A DNA stretch of 64,000 nucleotides from Paramesorhizobium endophyticum (lineage in GTDB: Bacteria > Pseudomonadota > Alphaproteobacteria > Rhizobiales > Rhizobiaceae): contig NZ_BMHH01000011.1 in assembly GCF_014640615.1 (NCBI RefSeq), positions 62,001-126,000 on the forward strand. The letters are read 5' to 3'. The position numbers and the translations under genes were made by a program. Of the stretch, positions 8,411 to 17,171 are shown one piece after another. Below the pieces are notes generated by a model. It ran no database searches, had not been told where the DNA came from, and was given only the letters and a program-made list of their open reading frames with translations. Each line of letters opens with the position of its first letter. Within the stretch, counting starts at the first letter, position 1.

Positions 8411-9544
8411 TCAGATCACATAGGATCGGAGCGGCTCGAAGCCGTTGAACGCGACCGAGGCGTAGGTCGTGGTGTATGCGCCGGTGCCTTCGATCAGCAG
8501 CTCGTCGCCGATGGTCAGCGAAACGGGCAGCGGATACGGGGCCTTCTCATACATCACGTCGGCGGAGTCGCAAGTCGGCCCGGCGAGGATGCACGGCTCC
8601 GTGCGCTCGCCATCATGCGGCGTGACGATCTGGTAGCGGATCGCCTCGTCCATGGTTTCGGCGAGGCCGCCGAACTTGCCGATGTCGAGATAGACCCAGC
8701 GCACATTGTCATTGTCCGCCTTCTTCGAGATCAGCACCACTTCCGTCTTGATCACGCCGGCATTGCCGACCATGCCGCGGCCCGGCTCGATGATCGTCTC
8801 CGGGATGCGGTTGCCGAAATGCTTGCGCAGCGCGTCGAAGATGGCGCGGCCATAGGCTTCCGCCGTCGGCACGTCCTTGAGATAGCGCGTCGGGAAACCG
8901 CCGCCCATATTGACCATCTTGAGCGTGATGCCTTCCTCGGCCAGCGTCTGGAACACGCCCTTGGCGTCGCCGAGCGCGCGATCCCAGGCTGCAAGGTCCG
9001 TCTGCTGCGAGCCGACATGGAACGACACGCCATAGGCGTTGAGCCCCAGCGACTTGGCATGGCGCAGCACGGTGACGGCCATGGCGGGCACGCAGCCGAA
9101 CTTGCGCGACAGCGGCCATTCGGCCCCGGCCCCATCGGTCAGCACACGGCAGAACACGCGGGCGCCGGGGGCGGCGCGGGCGATCTTCTCCACTTCCTCG
9201 ACGCTGTCGACGGCGAAGAGACGGATGCCGAGCTCATGGGCGCGCGCAATGTCGCGCTCCTTCTTGATGGTGTTGCCGTAGGAGATACGCTCCGCGGGCG
9301 CGCCGGCGTCGAGCGCCATCTCGATCTCCGCCACCGAAGCGGTGTCGAAGGACGAGCCGAGCGAGGCCAGCAGGCGCAGGATCTCCGGCGCGGGGTTGGC
9401 CTTCACCGCGTAGAAGATGCGCGAATCCGGAAGCGCCTTCTCGAAGGCGGCATAGTTTTCGCGCACGACGTCGAGGTCCAGCACGAGGCAGGGACCGTTC
9501 GGGCGTCGGGTGTTAAGGAAATCGATAATGCGCTGCGTTGCCAT
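8411..9544 (-). CDS. odc: Ornithine (lysine/ornithine) decarboxylase, PLP fold type III
   Basis: A 377-residue group IV decarboxylase. The PLP-lysine motif is FYAVKANPAPEIL near residue 45. SFHVGSQ, the MGGGFP loop and EPGRGMVGNAG bind PLP and phosphate, and the catalytic cysteine lies in GPTCDSADVMYE. The C-terminal EGTGAYTTTYASVAFNGF is characteristic. It makes putrescine from ornithine; some relatives also accept lysine, giving cadaverine. Putrescine is the substrate of the homospermidine synthase encoded at 25744. The start has AGGAG at a good distance and is preceded by a long untranslated region that may hold a polyamine-related RNA element. Confidence 0.92.
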   Translation of the reverse strand: MATQRIIDFLNTRRPNGPCLVLDLDVVRENYAAFEKALPDSRIFYAVKANPAPEILRLLASLGSSFDTASVAEIEMALDAGAPAERISYGNTIKKERDIARAHELGIRLFAVDSVEEVEKIARAAPGARVFCRVLTDGAGAEWPLSRKFGCVPAMAVTVLRHAKSLGLNAYGVSFHVGSQQTDLAAWDRALGDAKGVFQTLAEEGITLKMVNMGGGFPTRYLKDVPTAEAYGRAIFDALRKHFGNRIPETIIEPGRGMVGNAGVIKTEVVLISKKADNDNVRWVYLDIGKFGGLAETMDEAIRYQIVTPHDGERTEPCILAGPTCDSADVMYEKAPYPLPVSLTIGDELLIEGTGAYTTTYASVAFNGFEPLRSYVI

Positions 9545-9905
9545 CGGTTTCTCCTATCCAGCGGCGTCAAGCCGTCTGTCGCAAAAGGCTGCGGCCCGCC
9601 GGATCGCTACCGCAAGTGGACAAAGTGCATAAAGCCATCCGCCGAGCTGCCAGACTTTGGAGATCCTGGAAACACGCGAGAGCTCATGCGGCGATGGAAC
9701 AACGCAATTCTGTGCGTCACTCCGCTTTGTCTGCCTTGGCTTGGAATTGGGAGAACCGCATCCGCACTGCCGGCAATGAAGGTGTGCCTCTTCAGTAATT
9801 TCGGCATTTGGACAGCCGAAAGACACCAGAAAGGCCCGCACCGTCGTTGCTTCAAGATGTCCTCGATTTCAGCGGTTGGCCGCGAGATCGACTGGAGGGG
9901 TTAGT
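9545..9905 (-). promoter_or_regulatory. Long leader of ornithine decarboxylase; candidate speF-type RNA
   Basis: About 360-490 bp upstream of the decarboxylase start holds no convincing gene. Near the start codon a short hairpin (CGGC-TTGA-GCCG type, around 9560-9575) precedes the AGGAG box. Alphaproteobacterial ornithine decarboxylase genes are known to carry a structured 5' element called the speF RNA motif, about 400 nt long. Position and length fit, but I could not verify the consensus structure by eye. A GTG-started 95-codon frame on the same strand (9554-9841) is not convincing as a protein. Confidence 0.3.
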
Positions 9906-10055
9906 TCCAGGTACCATACCGTTTACCTCACCATTCGAGGATACGGCGGACACCCACAGGCACGTGCGACTTTGGGCAAGCGCGATATAAGGTGAAACTT
10001 GTGTCCATTCAATGACAAATCAGGCCTTGGGCAAAAATTTTTTGATGCCGGCGCT

Positions 10056-10209
10056 GCCCCTCACCCTTACCCTCTCCCCGTGAAGGACGGGGAGAGGGGG
10101 ACATGAACGTTTTCACCTGTTCGTTTTGCCTGGTGCTGGGGAGAAGAAAGAGGCGGCAACGCGGATGCCCCCTCGCCCCGCGAGCGGGGAGAGGGTAAGG
10201 GTGAGGGGC
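10056..10209. repeat. Palindromic intergenic element with 25-bp perfect ends
   Basis: The ends 10056-10080 (GCCCCTCACCCTTACCCTCT and onward) and 10185-10209 are exact 25-bp reverse complements enclosing about 104 bp. It ends 26 bp before the LysR start, so the regulator's promoter must lie in or upstream of the repeat. It is the only copy of this sub-family in the window. Confidence 0.8.
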
Positions 10210-10235
10210 AAAGCAGAGTTAAACAGGATGTGGTC

Positions 10236-11135
10236 ATGGACACGCTCACCCGCATGCGCGCCTTTATCGATGTCGTGGAAGCCGAGGGCTTTTCCGCCGC
10301 AGCGCGCAAGATCGGGCGCTCCAAGGCGCTGCTTTCCAAATATGTGCGCGAGTTGGAGGATGAGCTTGGCGTACTTCTGCTCAACCGCACGACGCGGCAG
10401 TTTTCGCTGACCGAGGCAGGCCACACCTATTATCAGCGCGCCTCCGAGATCATCCGCGATATCGACAGCCTTCAGGACTCCATCAGCGAAACCAGCGGCG
10501 ACGCGCGCGGGCGCATAAAACTTTCTGCGCCGCGCACCTTCGCCGACGCCCCCATCGGCCTCTCGCTGATCGATTTCTGCGCCGAGCATCCCGAAATCGT
10601 CCTCGATATCAGGCTCGACGACCGGTTCGTCGATCTGGTGGAGGAAGGCTTCGACATGGCGATCCGCATCACGCGGCTGCAGGATTCCTCGCTGATTGCC
10701 CGTCGCCTGACGGCTTTCGAAGGCGTCCTTGCGGCCTCGCCGGATCTCATCGCGAAGGTAGGGATGCCGGAACGACCGGAAGGGCTGCACGGGCTTCCTT
10801 GCATTATCGACACCAACGGCCGCTCGCGCAACAACTGGCATTTCCGCAACACGGACGGCTCGCTCCTGACCGTCCCCGTCAGCGGGCCGGTGGAGGTTAA
10901 CAGCCCGCTGGCCACCATGGCGGCAGCGGTCAAGGGGCTGGGCTTTTGCATTCTCCCGCGTTTCATCGCCGAGCCGGAGCTTGCCAGCGGGCGCCTGGTG
11001 GCTGGGCTCGATGAATTTACCATCAAGGATGGCGGCATCTACGCGGTCTACCCCCACCGCCGCTACCTGCCGATGAAAGTGCGCGTGCTGGTGGATTATC
11101 TGGCCAAGTGGTTCAAGGAGCGGGAAAATTCGTGA
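10236..11135 (+). CDS. LysR-family transcriptional regulator
   Basis: A 299-residue regulator. The N-terminal winged helix-turn-helix runs over residues 1-60 (TRMRAFIDVVEAEGFSAAAR, then KALLSKYVRELEDELGVLLL), followed by the LysR linker helix and a periplasmic-binding-protein-like effector domain from about residue 90. It resembles the CrgA/AaeR-type subgroup. ATG 10236 is chosen because AGGA lies 8 bp upstream; the GTG at 10230 is less likely. No divergent target gene is adjacent: upstream is a repeat, downstream a DUF1007 gene in the same direction. Confidence 0.88.
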   Translation: MDTLTRMRAFIDVVEAEGFSAAARKIGRSKALLSKYVRELEDELGVLLLNRTTRQFSLTEAGHTYYQRASEIIRDIDSLQDSISETSGDARGRIKLSAPRTFADAPIGLSLIDFCAEHPEIVLDIRLDDRFVDLVEEGFDMAIRITRLQDSSLIARRLTAFEGVLAASPDLIAKVGMPERPEGLHGLPCIIDTNGRSRNNWHFRNTDGSLLTVPVSGPVEVNSPLATMAAAVKGLGFCILPRFIAEPELASGRLVAGLDEFTIKDGGIYAVYPHRRYLPMKVRVLVDYLAKWFKERENS

Positions 11136-11195
11136 ACGGTTCAGTCCCACTTTCGCCAGTTTCGGGCATTGAAATGCGCATTCAAGGAATCAGCC

Positions 11196-11870
11196 ATGTC
11201 GCAAGGTGAGGCCCGCTTGACGAAACGCCGCTCGGCAATCCTCTTCGCCGCCATTGCTTTGGCGTCGCTGCCCTCGCTGGCGGTTGCGCATCCGCATGTC
11301 TTCGCCGAGGCGCGGCTGGAAGTCACCGTAGCCCCTGACGGCACGGTGGAAAAGCTCGCCCATGTCTGGCGCTTCGACGATATATTTTCGTCAACCGTGC
11401 TGATGGAATTCGACAAGAACGGCGACCTGAAGCTCGACCAGAAGGAACTGGACGAGTTGGGCAAGACGATCAACGAATCCATCGCCGAGTATAAATATTT
11501 CCAGACCGTTCTTTCCGATGGCAAGGACGTGCCGATGGCCAGGCCCGCGCATCTCATCGCCGATTTTCCCGACAATCAGCTGCTGATCATGTTCGAATCC
11601 AAACCGGAGAAGCCGCTGAAGCTCGATCACACGGTGAGCTTCGGCGTCTATGATCCGACCTTCTACACCGCCATCGACTACGTCAATGATTCCGACATGC
11701 ACATATCGGGCGTGCCGAGGAACTGTTCATCCAAGGTGGTGCGCCCCAACCCCGACGAGGCAATCGCCGCCAATCAGTCAACCCTGACCGAAGCCTTCTT
11801 CAACGACCCGACCGGGACGGATATGTCGAAGATATTTGCGACCCGGCTGGAGATTACGTGTGGGAAATAG
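11196..11870 (+). CDS. DUF1007 family periplasmic protein, metal-transport partner
   Basis: A 224-residue protein with a Sec signal peptide ending around ASLPSLAVAHPHVFAEA; the exported part begins with a His-containing HPHVF segment typical of DUF1007. These proteins are usually encoded next to a NicO/RcnA-type nickel-cobalt transporter, as here, and may deliver or sense metal in the periplasm. I chose Met 11196, preceded by AAGGA, which gives a clean signal peptide; the ORF's first Met (11169) is too far upstream. Biochemical role unproven. Confidence 0.8.
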   Translation: MSQGEARLTKRRSAILFAAIALASLPSLAVAHPHVFAEARLEVTVAPDGTVEKLAHVWRFDDIFSSTVLMEFDKNGDLKLDQKELDELGKTINESIAEYKYFQTVLSDGKDVPMARPAHLIADFPDNQLLIMFESKPEKPLKLDHTVSFGVYDPTFYTAIDYVNDSDMHISGVPRNCSSKVVRPNPDEAIAANQSTLTEAFFNDPTGTDMSKIFATRLEITCGK

Positions 11871-11895
11871 GATTTCCGCTTTGACGAAATCGCGA

Positions 11896-12060
11896 GCCAC
11901 CCCCCTCCGCCCTGCTGGGCATCTCCCCCACAAGGGGGGAGATCACGCCTTCATAGACGCGCAGTACCAATCGCAGACGTCGCAGAATGAGGGCGGAGCG
12001 TCGTGTCAGACAATCTCCCCCCTTGTGGGGGAGATGGCCGGCAGGCCAGAGGGGGGTGCC
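11896..12060. repeat. Palindromic repeat (CCCCCTCTGCCC family) running into a coding region
   Basis: The left end, GCCACCCCCCTCCGCCCTGC, and the right end, GGCAGGCCAGAGGGGGGTGCC, are imperfect complements, with inner ATCTCCCCC/GGGGGAGAT arms. Relatives lie at 23644-23815, 27901-27972 and 33155-33214. The right end overlaps the probable start (12034) of the nickel/cobalt transporter. Confidence 0.75.
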
Positions 12061-13158
12061 AGCAGAAGGCCCGCCTTCGTTGCCACCATCCTCGCCGCCC
12101 TCCTCATCACCGGCGAAGCATGGGCCCAATCCTCCCTCGGCATCGGCGCCAGCGAGACGGCGATGACGCCCTCCGGCCCCTTTGCGCATATCATCCAATG
12201 GCTTGCCGCCGAGCAGCGCAATTTCTACCTGGCGATGACCGGCGCGCTCAAGGCCATGCGGGACGACCCGTGGCAGGCGGCGGTTCTGGTCGGGCTTTCC
12301 TTCGTCTATGGCGTGTTCCATGCCGCCGGTCCCGGCCATGGCAAGGCGGTCATCTCCAGCTACATGATCGCCAATGAAACGACGCTGCGGCGCGGGATTT
12401 TCCTCTCCTTCGTTTCGTCCCTCCTTCAGGCGCTCTCGGCGATTCTTGTCGTCGGCGCGGCCTGGGTGGTCCTGCGCGGGACCAGCATCTCGATGAAGGA
12501 CACGGCGCGCTACATGGAACTGGCGAGCTATGTTCTCATCGTCCTTTTCGGCCTGTGGCTGTTGCGGCGCAAGCTGCCGCTGCTATTTGCAAAAAAGGAA
12601 CGCGAGCCGGAATTCGCCGCCGCCAGCCTGGCCTTCGCCGCGCCCTCGACGAGCACTGCATGGGAAGGCTCCCTCTCGCAAAGCGCCCGCACGGCGGCGT
12701 CCAGCCGCGCGGTGCGCCTGAACTATGATACCTCGGCGCCCGGGCGGGCCAGCTTCGATCACGGTTTCATCGGCGCGGGCGAAATCTGCGACGCCTGCGG
12801 CACGGCCCATATCGCCGATCCGTCCACGCTTTCGGGGGATTTCGACTGGAAAACCGCCTGGTCCGCAATCCTGGCCGTGGGCCTGCGCCCCTGCTCCGGC
12901 GCGCTGATCGTGCTCACCTTCGCCCTGCTGAACGGTCTCGTTTTCGGCGGCATTCTCTCGGTCTTCGCCATGGCGCTGGGAACGTTCATCACCGTGGCGG
13001 TGCTGGCCGCCATCGCGGTGATGGCTAAAAACGTCGCGCTCAAGCTCGCCGGCAGCCGCGTCATGTCGCTGAGGCTTCAGGCCTTCATCGAGGTCGCCGC
13101 CGCGCTCTTCATCACGCTGACGGGCGTGCTGCTTTTCACCGCCGCACTATCGATCTGA
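12034..13158 (+). CDS. NicO/RcnA family nickel-cobalt transporter
   Basis: A 374-residue membrane protein. A hydrophobic signal-like segment (about residues 14-32) precedes a periplasmic stretch, then transmembrane helices. The first helix has HAAGPGHGKAVISSY, the His-rich metal motif of the NicO family. The later VGLRPCSGALIVLTFALLNG matches the second conserved motif. The central region (about residues 190-240) is a hydrophilic loop containing EICDACGTAH. It probably exports or imports Ni/Co together with the DUF1007 protein. The ATG at 12034 and its GGGGGAG box lie within the repeat at 11896-12060; the frame is open further upstream. Confidence 0.85.
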   Translation: MAGRPEGGASRRPAFVATILAALLITGEAWAQSSLGIGASETAMTPSGPFAHIIQWLAAEQRNFYLAMTGALKAMRDDPWQAAVLVGLSFVYGVFHAAGPGHGKAVISSYMIANETTLRRGIFLSFVSSLLQALSAILVVGAAWVVLRGTSISMKDTARYMELASYVLIVLFGLWLLRRKLPLLFAKKEREPEFAAASLAFAAPSTSTAWEGSLSQSARTAASSRAVRLNYDTSAPGRASFDHGFIGAGEICDACGTAHIADPSTLSGDFDWKTAWSAILAVGLRPCSGALIVLTFALLNGLVFGGILSVFAMALGTFITVAVLAAIAVMAKNVALKLAGSRVMSLRLQAFIEVAAALFITLTGVLLFTAALSI

Positions 13159-13419
13159 ATCGTTCCGCCTTTGCTGGCGGGCACGCAGCCAGAACACGGC
13201 GAAGAAAGCCATCACGAAGAGCGCCGCGAACGCCCCGGCCAGCAAGGGCGATTCCGAGCCGATCCCCAGCATGATGCGGGGCATCGCGATCCACAGGATG
13301 CCGAAGCCGAGAAGAATGACGAAGGCGGCGATCGCCGCGTTACGTGTCTTTGGGTCCTGCAATGCCTTGTCCCCTTGCGCGTGAACGGCGCTGGCCCGCG
13401 GGCCTTGCCGTTCCATCAT
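13147..13419 (-). CDS. Small inner-membrane protein with two predicted helices
   Basis: A 90-residue frame starting MMERQGPRASAVHAQGD, with two hydrophobic segments (NAAIAAFVILLGFGILWIAM and LLAGAFAALFVMAFFAVFWL) and a basic tail. The start overlaps the 3' end of the cation-efflux gene by about 80 bp in another frame, and its stop overlaps the NicO stop on the opposite strand by 12 bp. A GTG at 13386 would shorten the overlap. No named family is recognised; the membrane topology argues it is real. Confidence 0.55.
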   Translation of the reverse strand: MMERQGPRASAVHAQGDKALQDPKTRNAAIAAFVILLGFGILWIAMPRIMLGIGSESPLLAGAFAALFVMAFFAVFWLRARQQRRNDSDR

Positions 13420-14350
13420 GCTCGTGGTCCTCATGCGCGGCGCCGGGACCGGCTTCGATTTCCACCGTTGCATGGGCGATTCCATGCGCTGAGGCAAGCC
13501 TCCGCTTGACCTGCCGGACAATCGCCGCCGCATCGACGCGATTCGCGATCCGCACATGCATGGTCGCAAGATGGCTCTTGCCGTCCAGCGACCAGACGTG
13601 CACATGGTGGACATTCTCCACGCCCGGTATGGTTTTTTCGAGATCGCGGACGACGTCGCTGGGGTCGATCTGCCCCGGCGTGCCTTCGAGCAGCAATTGC
13701 CCCGCATCGCGCGTGAGCCGCCAGGCGCTGGCGAAAAGCATCACCGCTACGAGCGCCGAAAGGATCGGGTCGATCGGATACCAGCCCGTAAGCAGGATCA
13801 CGATTGCCGCCGCGATGGCCGCGACCGAGCCGAGCAGATCGCCCATCACATGCAGCAGCGCGCCGCGCATGTTGAGATTGTCCCGGTCACCGCCATGGAG
13901 GACGAGATAGGCAACGATGTTCACGGCAAGCCCCGCCACGCCGACCGCCAGCATCGGTCCGCCCAGCACCGTTGAAGGCTGCTCGAAACGCTCCCACGCC
14001 TCATAGACGATCCATGCCCCCACCACGAAGATGGCAAGGCCGTTCGTATAGGCGACCAGCGTTTTGACCCGCCCGAAACCGTAGGAGTGGCGGCTGGTGG
14101 CCGGGCGGCTTTCCAGATGGAACGCATACCAGGCAAGCAGCAGCGAGACGGAGTCAGTCAGCATATGCCCCGCATCCGCCAGAAGCGCCAGCGAGCCGGC
14201 CAGAATGCCGCCCAGCGCCTCCACCACCATGAAGCCCGTCGTCAGCACGGCGGCAATCAGCACCCGCCGCTTGTCGAGCTTGCCATAATCGCCATGGTCA
14301 TGCCCGTCGCCGGGGCCATGGCCGGCATGATCATGCGTGGGCTTTGCCAT
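13340..14350 (-). CDS. Cation diffusion facilitator, zinc/cobalt/cadmium exporter
   Basis: A 336-residue CDF transporter. The N-terminus is histidine-rich (HDHAGHGPGDGHDHG) and should bind metal. Six transmembrane segments follow, with the site motif LLADAGHMLTDSVSL (His-Asp site) in helix 2 and LLHVMGDLLGS (His-Asp) in helix 5. A cytoplasmic ferredoxin-like C-terminal domain contains the HHVHVWSL motif. The CzcD/ZitB branch exports Zn, Cd or Co using the proton gradient. The last residues (RPAGQRRSRARG) overlap the small membrane-protein gene. Its neighbour is the Ni/Co NicO gene, so this is a divalent-metal locus. Confidence 0.93.
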   Translation of the reverse strand: MAKPTHDHAGHGPGDGHDHGDYGKLDKRRVLIAAVLTTGFMVVEALGGILAGSLALLADAGHMLTDSVSLLLAWYAFHLESRPATSRHSYGFGRVKTLVAYTNGLAIFVVGAWIVYEAWERFEQPSTVLGGPMLAVGVAGLAVNIVAYLVLHGGDRDNLNMRGALLHVMGDLLGSVAAIAAAIVILLTGWYPIDPILSALVAVMLFASAWRLTRDAGQLLLEGTPGQIDPSDVVRDLEKTIPGVENVHHVHVWSLDGKSHLATMHVRIANRVDAAAIVRQVKRRLASAHGIAHATVEIEAGPGAAHEDHEHDGTARPAGQRRSRARGQGIAGPKDT

Positions 14351-14359
14351 GAGCGCCTC

Positions 14360-15034
14360 TCACGCCGTGCGGAATTCTTCCAGCCGTTTCCTCTGCCTGC
14401 CGTCTCCGCCGAAATTGTCAGGCGCGAGCCATTTCTCGTAGGCAGCCTTCAGCGTCGGCCATTCGCTGTCGAGCATCGAGAACCACGCCGTGTCGCGGTT
14501 TCGGCCCTTCGCCACCATATGCTGGCGGAAGATGCCCTCGAATGTGAAACCGAAGCGCTCCGCCGCCCGCTTCGACGGCTCGTTCTCATTGTTGCACTTC
14601 CATTCGTAGCGGCGATAGCCCAGTTCATCGAAGATGTAGCGGGCAAACAGGAATTGCGCCTCCGTCGCCGGGGCTTTGCGCGAAATGAGCGGCCCCCAAT
14701 AGATGCTGCCGATCTCGATAACGCCATGCGCCGGATCGATGCGCATCAGCGCCTGCCGCCCGGCGACCTTGCCGCTCGCCGTGTCGATCACCGCGAAGAA
14801 CAACGGATCCTTGCTTGCTTCCACCCTTTCCAGCCATGGCTGGAATGCGGCCCTATTGGCGGGCGCATCCTCGAACAGCCAGGTAAAGCGTCCGTCCGCA
14901 TCGGGCACGGACGAAGCCTCGTAAAGCCCATCGCCATGCTTTGCAGCGTCGAGCGGCTCAAGGCGCACATAAGCACCTTCCAGAACCTTGCGCTCAGGCA
15001 GCGGACGCGCCGTCCAGTTTGTCAAATCGGTCAT
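14360..15034 (-). CDS. GNAT acetyltransferase, RimJ/RimL-like
   Basis: A 224-residue protein of the RimJ/RimL-type GNAT branch. Features are VRLEPLDAAKHGDGLYEA near the N-terminus, the strand GVIEIGSIYWGPLISRK in the acetyl-CoA region, and the family tail YRRYEWKCNNENEPSKRAAERFGF, here split over residues 140-165. The substrate is probably a small molecule or an N-terminus; it is not assignable. ATG 15034 carries a strong GGAGGAGAG box; the earlier Met at 15046 is not supported. It ends 10 bp from the start of the CDF gene, so it is probably cotranscribed with it. Confidence 0.85.
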   Translation of the reverse strand: MTDLTNWTARPLPERKVLEGAYVRLEPLDAAKHGDGLYEASSVPDADGRFTWLFEDAPANRAAFQPWLERVEASKDPLFFAVIDTASGKVAGRQALMRIDPAHGVIEIGSIYWGPLISRKAPATEAQFLFARYIFDELGYRRYEWKCNNENEPSKRAAERFGFTFEGIFRQHMVAKGRNRDTAWFSMLDSEWPTLKAAYEKWLAPDNFGGDGRQRKRLEEFRTA

Positions 15035-15057
15035 TCTCTCCTCCACGCCCTGCCATC

Positions 15058-15081
15058 ATTCTCGGGGCTTGTCCCGAGAAT
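15058..15081. repeat. Single hairpin of the CTTGT-core repeat family
   Basis: ATTCTCGGG and CCCGAGAAT are exact complements around a short CTTGT-containing loop. It looks like half of the larger elements at 864-1020 and 42622-42729 and lies just upstream of the GNAT start. Confidence 0.6.
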
Positions 15082-15132
15082 CTCTCATAAAGAAAAGATA
15101 AGCAATTACCGTCCTGACAGATTAGTACATTT

Positions 15133-15350
15133 CATATCCAGACGGAAACAACTGTGCGCCCTTCCCCCTCGTGGTTCGAGGCTCCCCTTCCCCTTCGACA
15201 AGCTCAGGGTAAGGGGCGCACCTCACCATGAGGGTGAAGGGTTGCAACGCCGCAGTAGCCCTCATCCTGAGGTGCGACTGAAGCGAAGCGGAACGAGCCT
15301 CGAAGGGCGAGGGCGCTTGGCGATTCCGTCGAAACAAGAACCGCTTTAGA
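15133..15350. repeat. TCTAGA-flanked ~200-bp dispersed element, copy 1
   Basis: It contains the segments CTCACCATGAGGGTGAAGGG, GCCCTCATCCTGAGGTGCGA and CGAGCCTCGAAGGGCGAGGG found in the copies at 30795-30986 and 58748-58957, in reverse orientation to copy 2. One end reads AACCGCTTTAGA, a degenerate form of the GCTCTAGA end seen elsewhere. It lies between the convergently oriented ends of this region and trhO. No coding content. Confidence 0.75.
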
Positions 15351-15384
15351 CAGCGATAGATTCTGAGAACGACGACGGCGACCG

Positions 15385-16302
15385 TTAGTGCCCGATATGC
15401 CGCCCATCGCCGCGCTGCTTCGCCAGCAGCACCTGCCGGTGGCGTTCGGCATAGCGGGCGCGGTCTTCTTCGGTGCGCTCGTGATAGCAATGCGAGCAGG
15501 AAACGCCTTCCTGGTAATAGCACGACAGGCGCTCCTCCGGCGTGATCGGATGACGGCAGGCGCGGCAGAGTTCCGTCTCGCCCTCACGCAAGCCATGGCC
15601 CACCGAAACCCGCTCGTCGAAGACGAAGCACTCTCCGTCCCAGCGGCTTTCCTCCGGCGGCACATCCTCCAGATATCTAAGAATCCCGCCCTTCAGATGG
15701 TAAACCTCGTCGAAGCCCAATCCCTTGACATAGGCGGTCGCCTTTTCGCAGCGTATGCCGCCGGTGCAGAACATGGCGATCTTCTTGCCTTCCAGCTTCG
15801 CGCGGTTCTGCTCGACCCATTCGGGAAACTCACGGAAGGTCCGGGTCTTCGGATCGACTGCGCCGCGAAATGTGCCGATTGCCACTTCGTAATCATTGCG
15901 GGTGTCGATCACCACCGTATCGGGGCGGGAAATCAGGTCATTCCACTCGTTCGGCGCGATGTAGGTCCCGGCGCTTTTCAGGGGATCGACCTCGGGCACG
16001 CCCATGGTGACGATCTCCTTCTTGAGCCGCACCTTCATACGGTGAAACGGCATCTCGCTGGCGTAGGAATATTTGAGTTCCACCCCCCTAAGCGCCGGCT
16101 CCGCCTCGATCCACGCAATCAGTTTCCCGATCGCCTCGGCGCTGCCGGCCACCGTGCCGTTAATGCCTTCGGCGGCCAGAAGCAGCGTGCCCTTGATGCC
16201 CTGGCTGCAGCAAAGCTCGGCCAGCGGCGAGCGCAATGCCTCGTAATGCGGCAAGCGCGCGAAACGGTAGAGAGCGGCGACGGTGAAAGACGGATTGGTC
16301 AT
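15385..16302 (-). CDS. trhO: tRNA uridine(34) hydroxylase, rhodanese-type
   Basis: A 305-residue protein. The N-terminal part has [20 protein letters not shown], typical of the YceA/TrhO family. The rhodanese domain (about residues 120-220) carries the active loop [11 protein letters not shown]-terminal cysteine cluster, CRACRHP...CYYQ...CSHCY, is consistent with a zinc site. TrhO makes 5-hydroxyuridine at tRNA position 34. The start is the Met at 16302; an open frame extends upstream without family similarity. It is divergent from the muramidase gene. Confidence 0.9.
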   Translation of the reverse strand: MTNPSFTVAALYRFARLPHYEALRSPLAELCCSQGIKGTLLLAAEGINGTVAGSAEAIGKLIAWIEAEPALRGVELKYSYASEMPFHRMKVRLKKEIVTMGVPEVDPLKSAGTYIAPNEWNDLISRPDTVVIDTRNDYEVAIGTFRGAVDPKTRTFREFPEWVEQNRAKLEGKKIAMFCTGGIRCEKATAYVKGLGFDEVYHLKGGILRYLEDVPPEESRWDGECFVFDERVSVGHGLREGETELCRACRHPITPEERLSCYYQEGVSCSHCYHERTEEDRARYAERHRQVLLAKQRGDGRHIGH

Positions 16303-16490
16303 GGCTGATCGAACTAATCCCGATACGCGAGGATTGCAAGATAGCAAATGATTGCATTTGACGATAATTCTCGTAAAAATTGTATAAATTCCGAGGAAGC
16401 CAAACCCGCGATCCGGACTTATCCCACACCGGCGTTTCCGGACAAAAATCATTTTCAGCGTGGGTTTTGCAGAAATTATGAGGGAAAGCG

Positions 16491-17123
16491 ATGTTTGAAG
16501 AAGAAACCATCCAGCAGATCATCAGAGCCGCTACCGCATCGGGCGTCGAGCCCGCGGCGCTTCTGGCAGTAGCAGAGGTGGAAAGCAGCGGACAGGCCAC
16601 TGCGCGAGTCAACGGGCGCGACGAACCGTTAATCCGGTTTGAGGGTCATTATTTCCACCAGCGTTTGACAGGCGCGAAACTTGCCGAAGCCAGGCGGCAA
16701 GGCCTCGCCTCGCCCAAGGCCGGCGCAGTCAAGAACCCGGCGGCGCAGGCCGACCGTTGGCGTCTGCTCGAGCGCGCCATGAAAATCGACCGGGAGGCCG
16801 CGCTCGAATCCGTCTCATGGGGATTGGGACAAGTCATGGGCGCGCACTGGGAATGGCTCGGATATGAAAGCGTCGAGGCGCTCGTGGCCGAAGCGCGCGG
16901 CTCTGTGACGGGACAAGTCCGGCTGATGCTGCGCTTCATCGAAAAATCCGGCCTGGTGGATGAGTTGAACGCCCATGACTGGCCCAAATTCGCCCGGGCG
17001 TATAATGGCCCTGCCTATCGCAAATTCGACTACGACCGCAAAATGGCGCGGTCTTGGGAAAACTGGCGCAAGCGCATCTCTCCGTCACCGGTCTCGCCTG
17101 CTGCAAACATGCTCGTCGCATGA
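16491..17123 (+). CDS. N-acetylmuramidase-family protein (endolysin-like, DUF3380)
   Basis: A 210-residue protein with no signal peptide. The layout [11 protein letters not shown], then [13 protein letters not shown], then [19 protein letters not shown] and a C-terminal [19 protein letters not shown] matches the DUF3380 N-acetylmuramidase family, which is frequent in phage lysins. The likely catalytic Glu lies in the VAEVESSG segment. A muramidase of this type, SagA, is described in Brucella as assisting type IV secretion assembly; this gene could be its counterpart, but I cannot confirm orthology. It would cut peptidoglycan glycan strands. Confidence 0.8.
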   Translation: MFEEETIQQIIRAATASGVEPAALLAVAEVESSGQATARVNGRDEPLIRFEGHYFHQRLTGAKLAEARRQGLASPKAGAVKNPAAQADRWRLLERAMKIDREAALESVSWGLGQVMGAHWEWLGYESVEALVAEARGSVTGQVRLMLRFIEKSGLVDELNAHDWPKFARAYNGPAYRKFDYDRKMARSWENWRKRISPSPVSPAANMLVA

Positions 17124-17171
17124 TGGACAAAACAATGCAGCGGGACTAAATCGGTTAAAAAACCCGGAGAT

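Noticed and set aside
9554-9841. GTG-started 95-codon frame upstream of the decarboxylase
   Set aside because: Rich in Cys/Arg/Ser with no consistent ribosome-binding site; more likely part of an untranslated leader.
7799-9904. 701-codon open frame antisense to the GNAT and decarboxylase genes
   Set aside because: It covers two well-identified genes on the other strand and has no recognisable domain.
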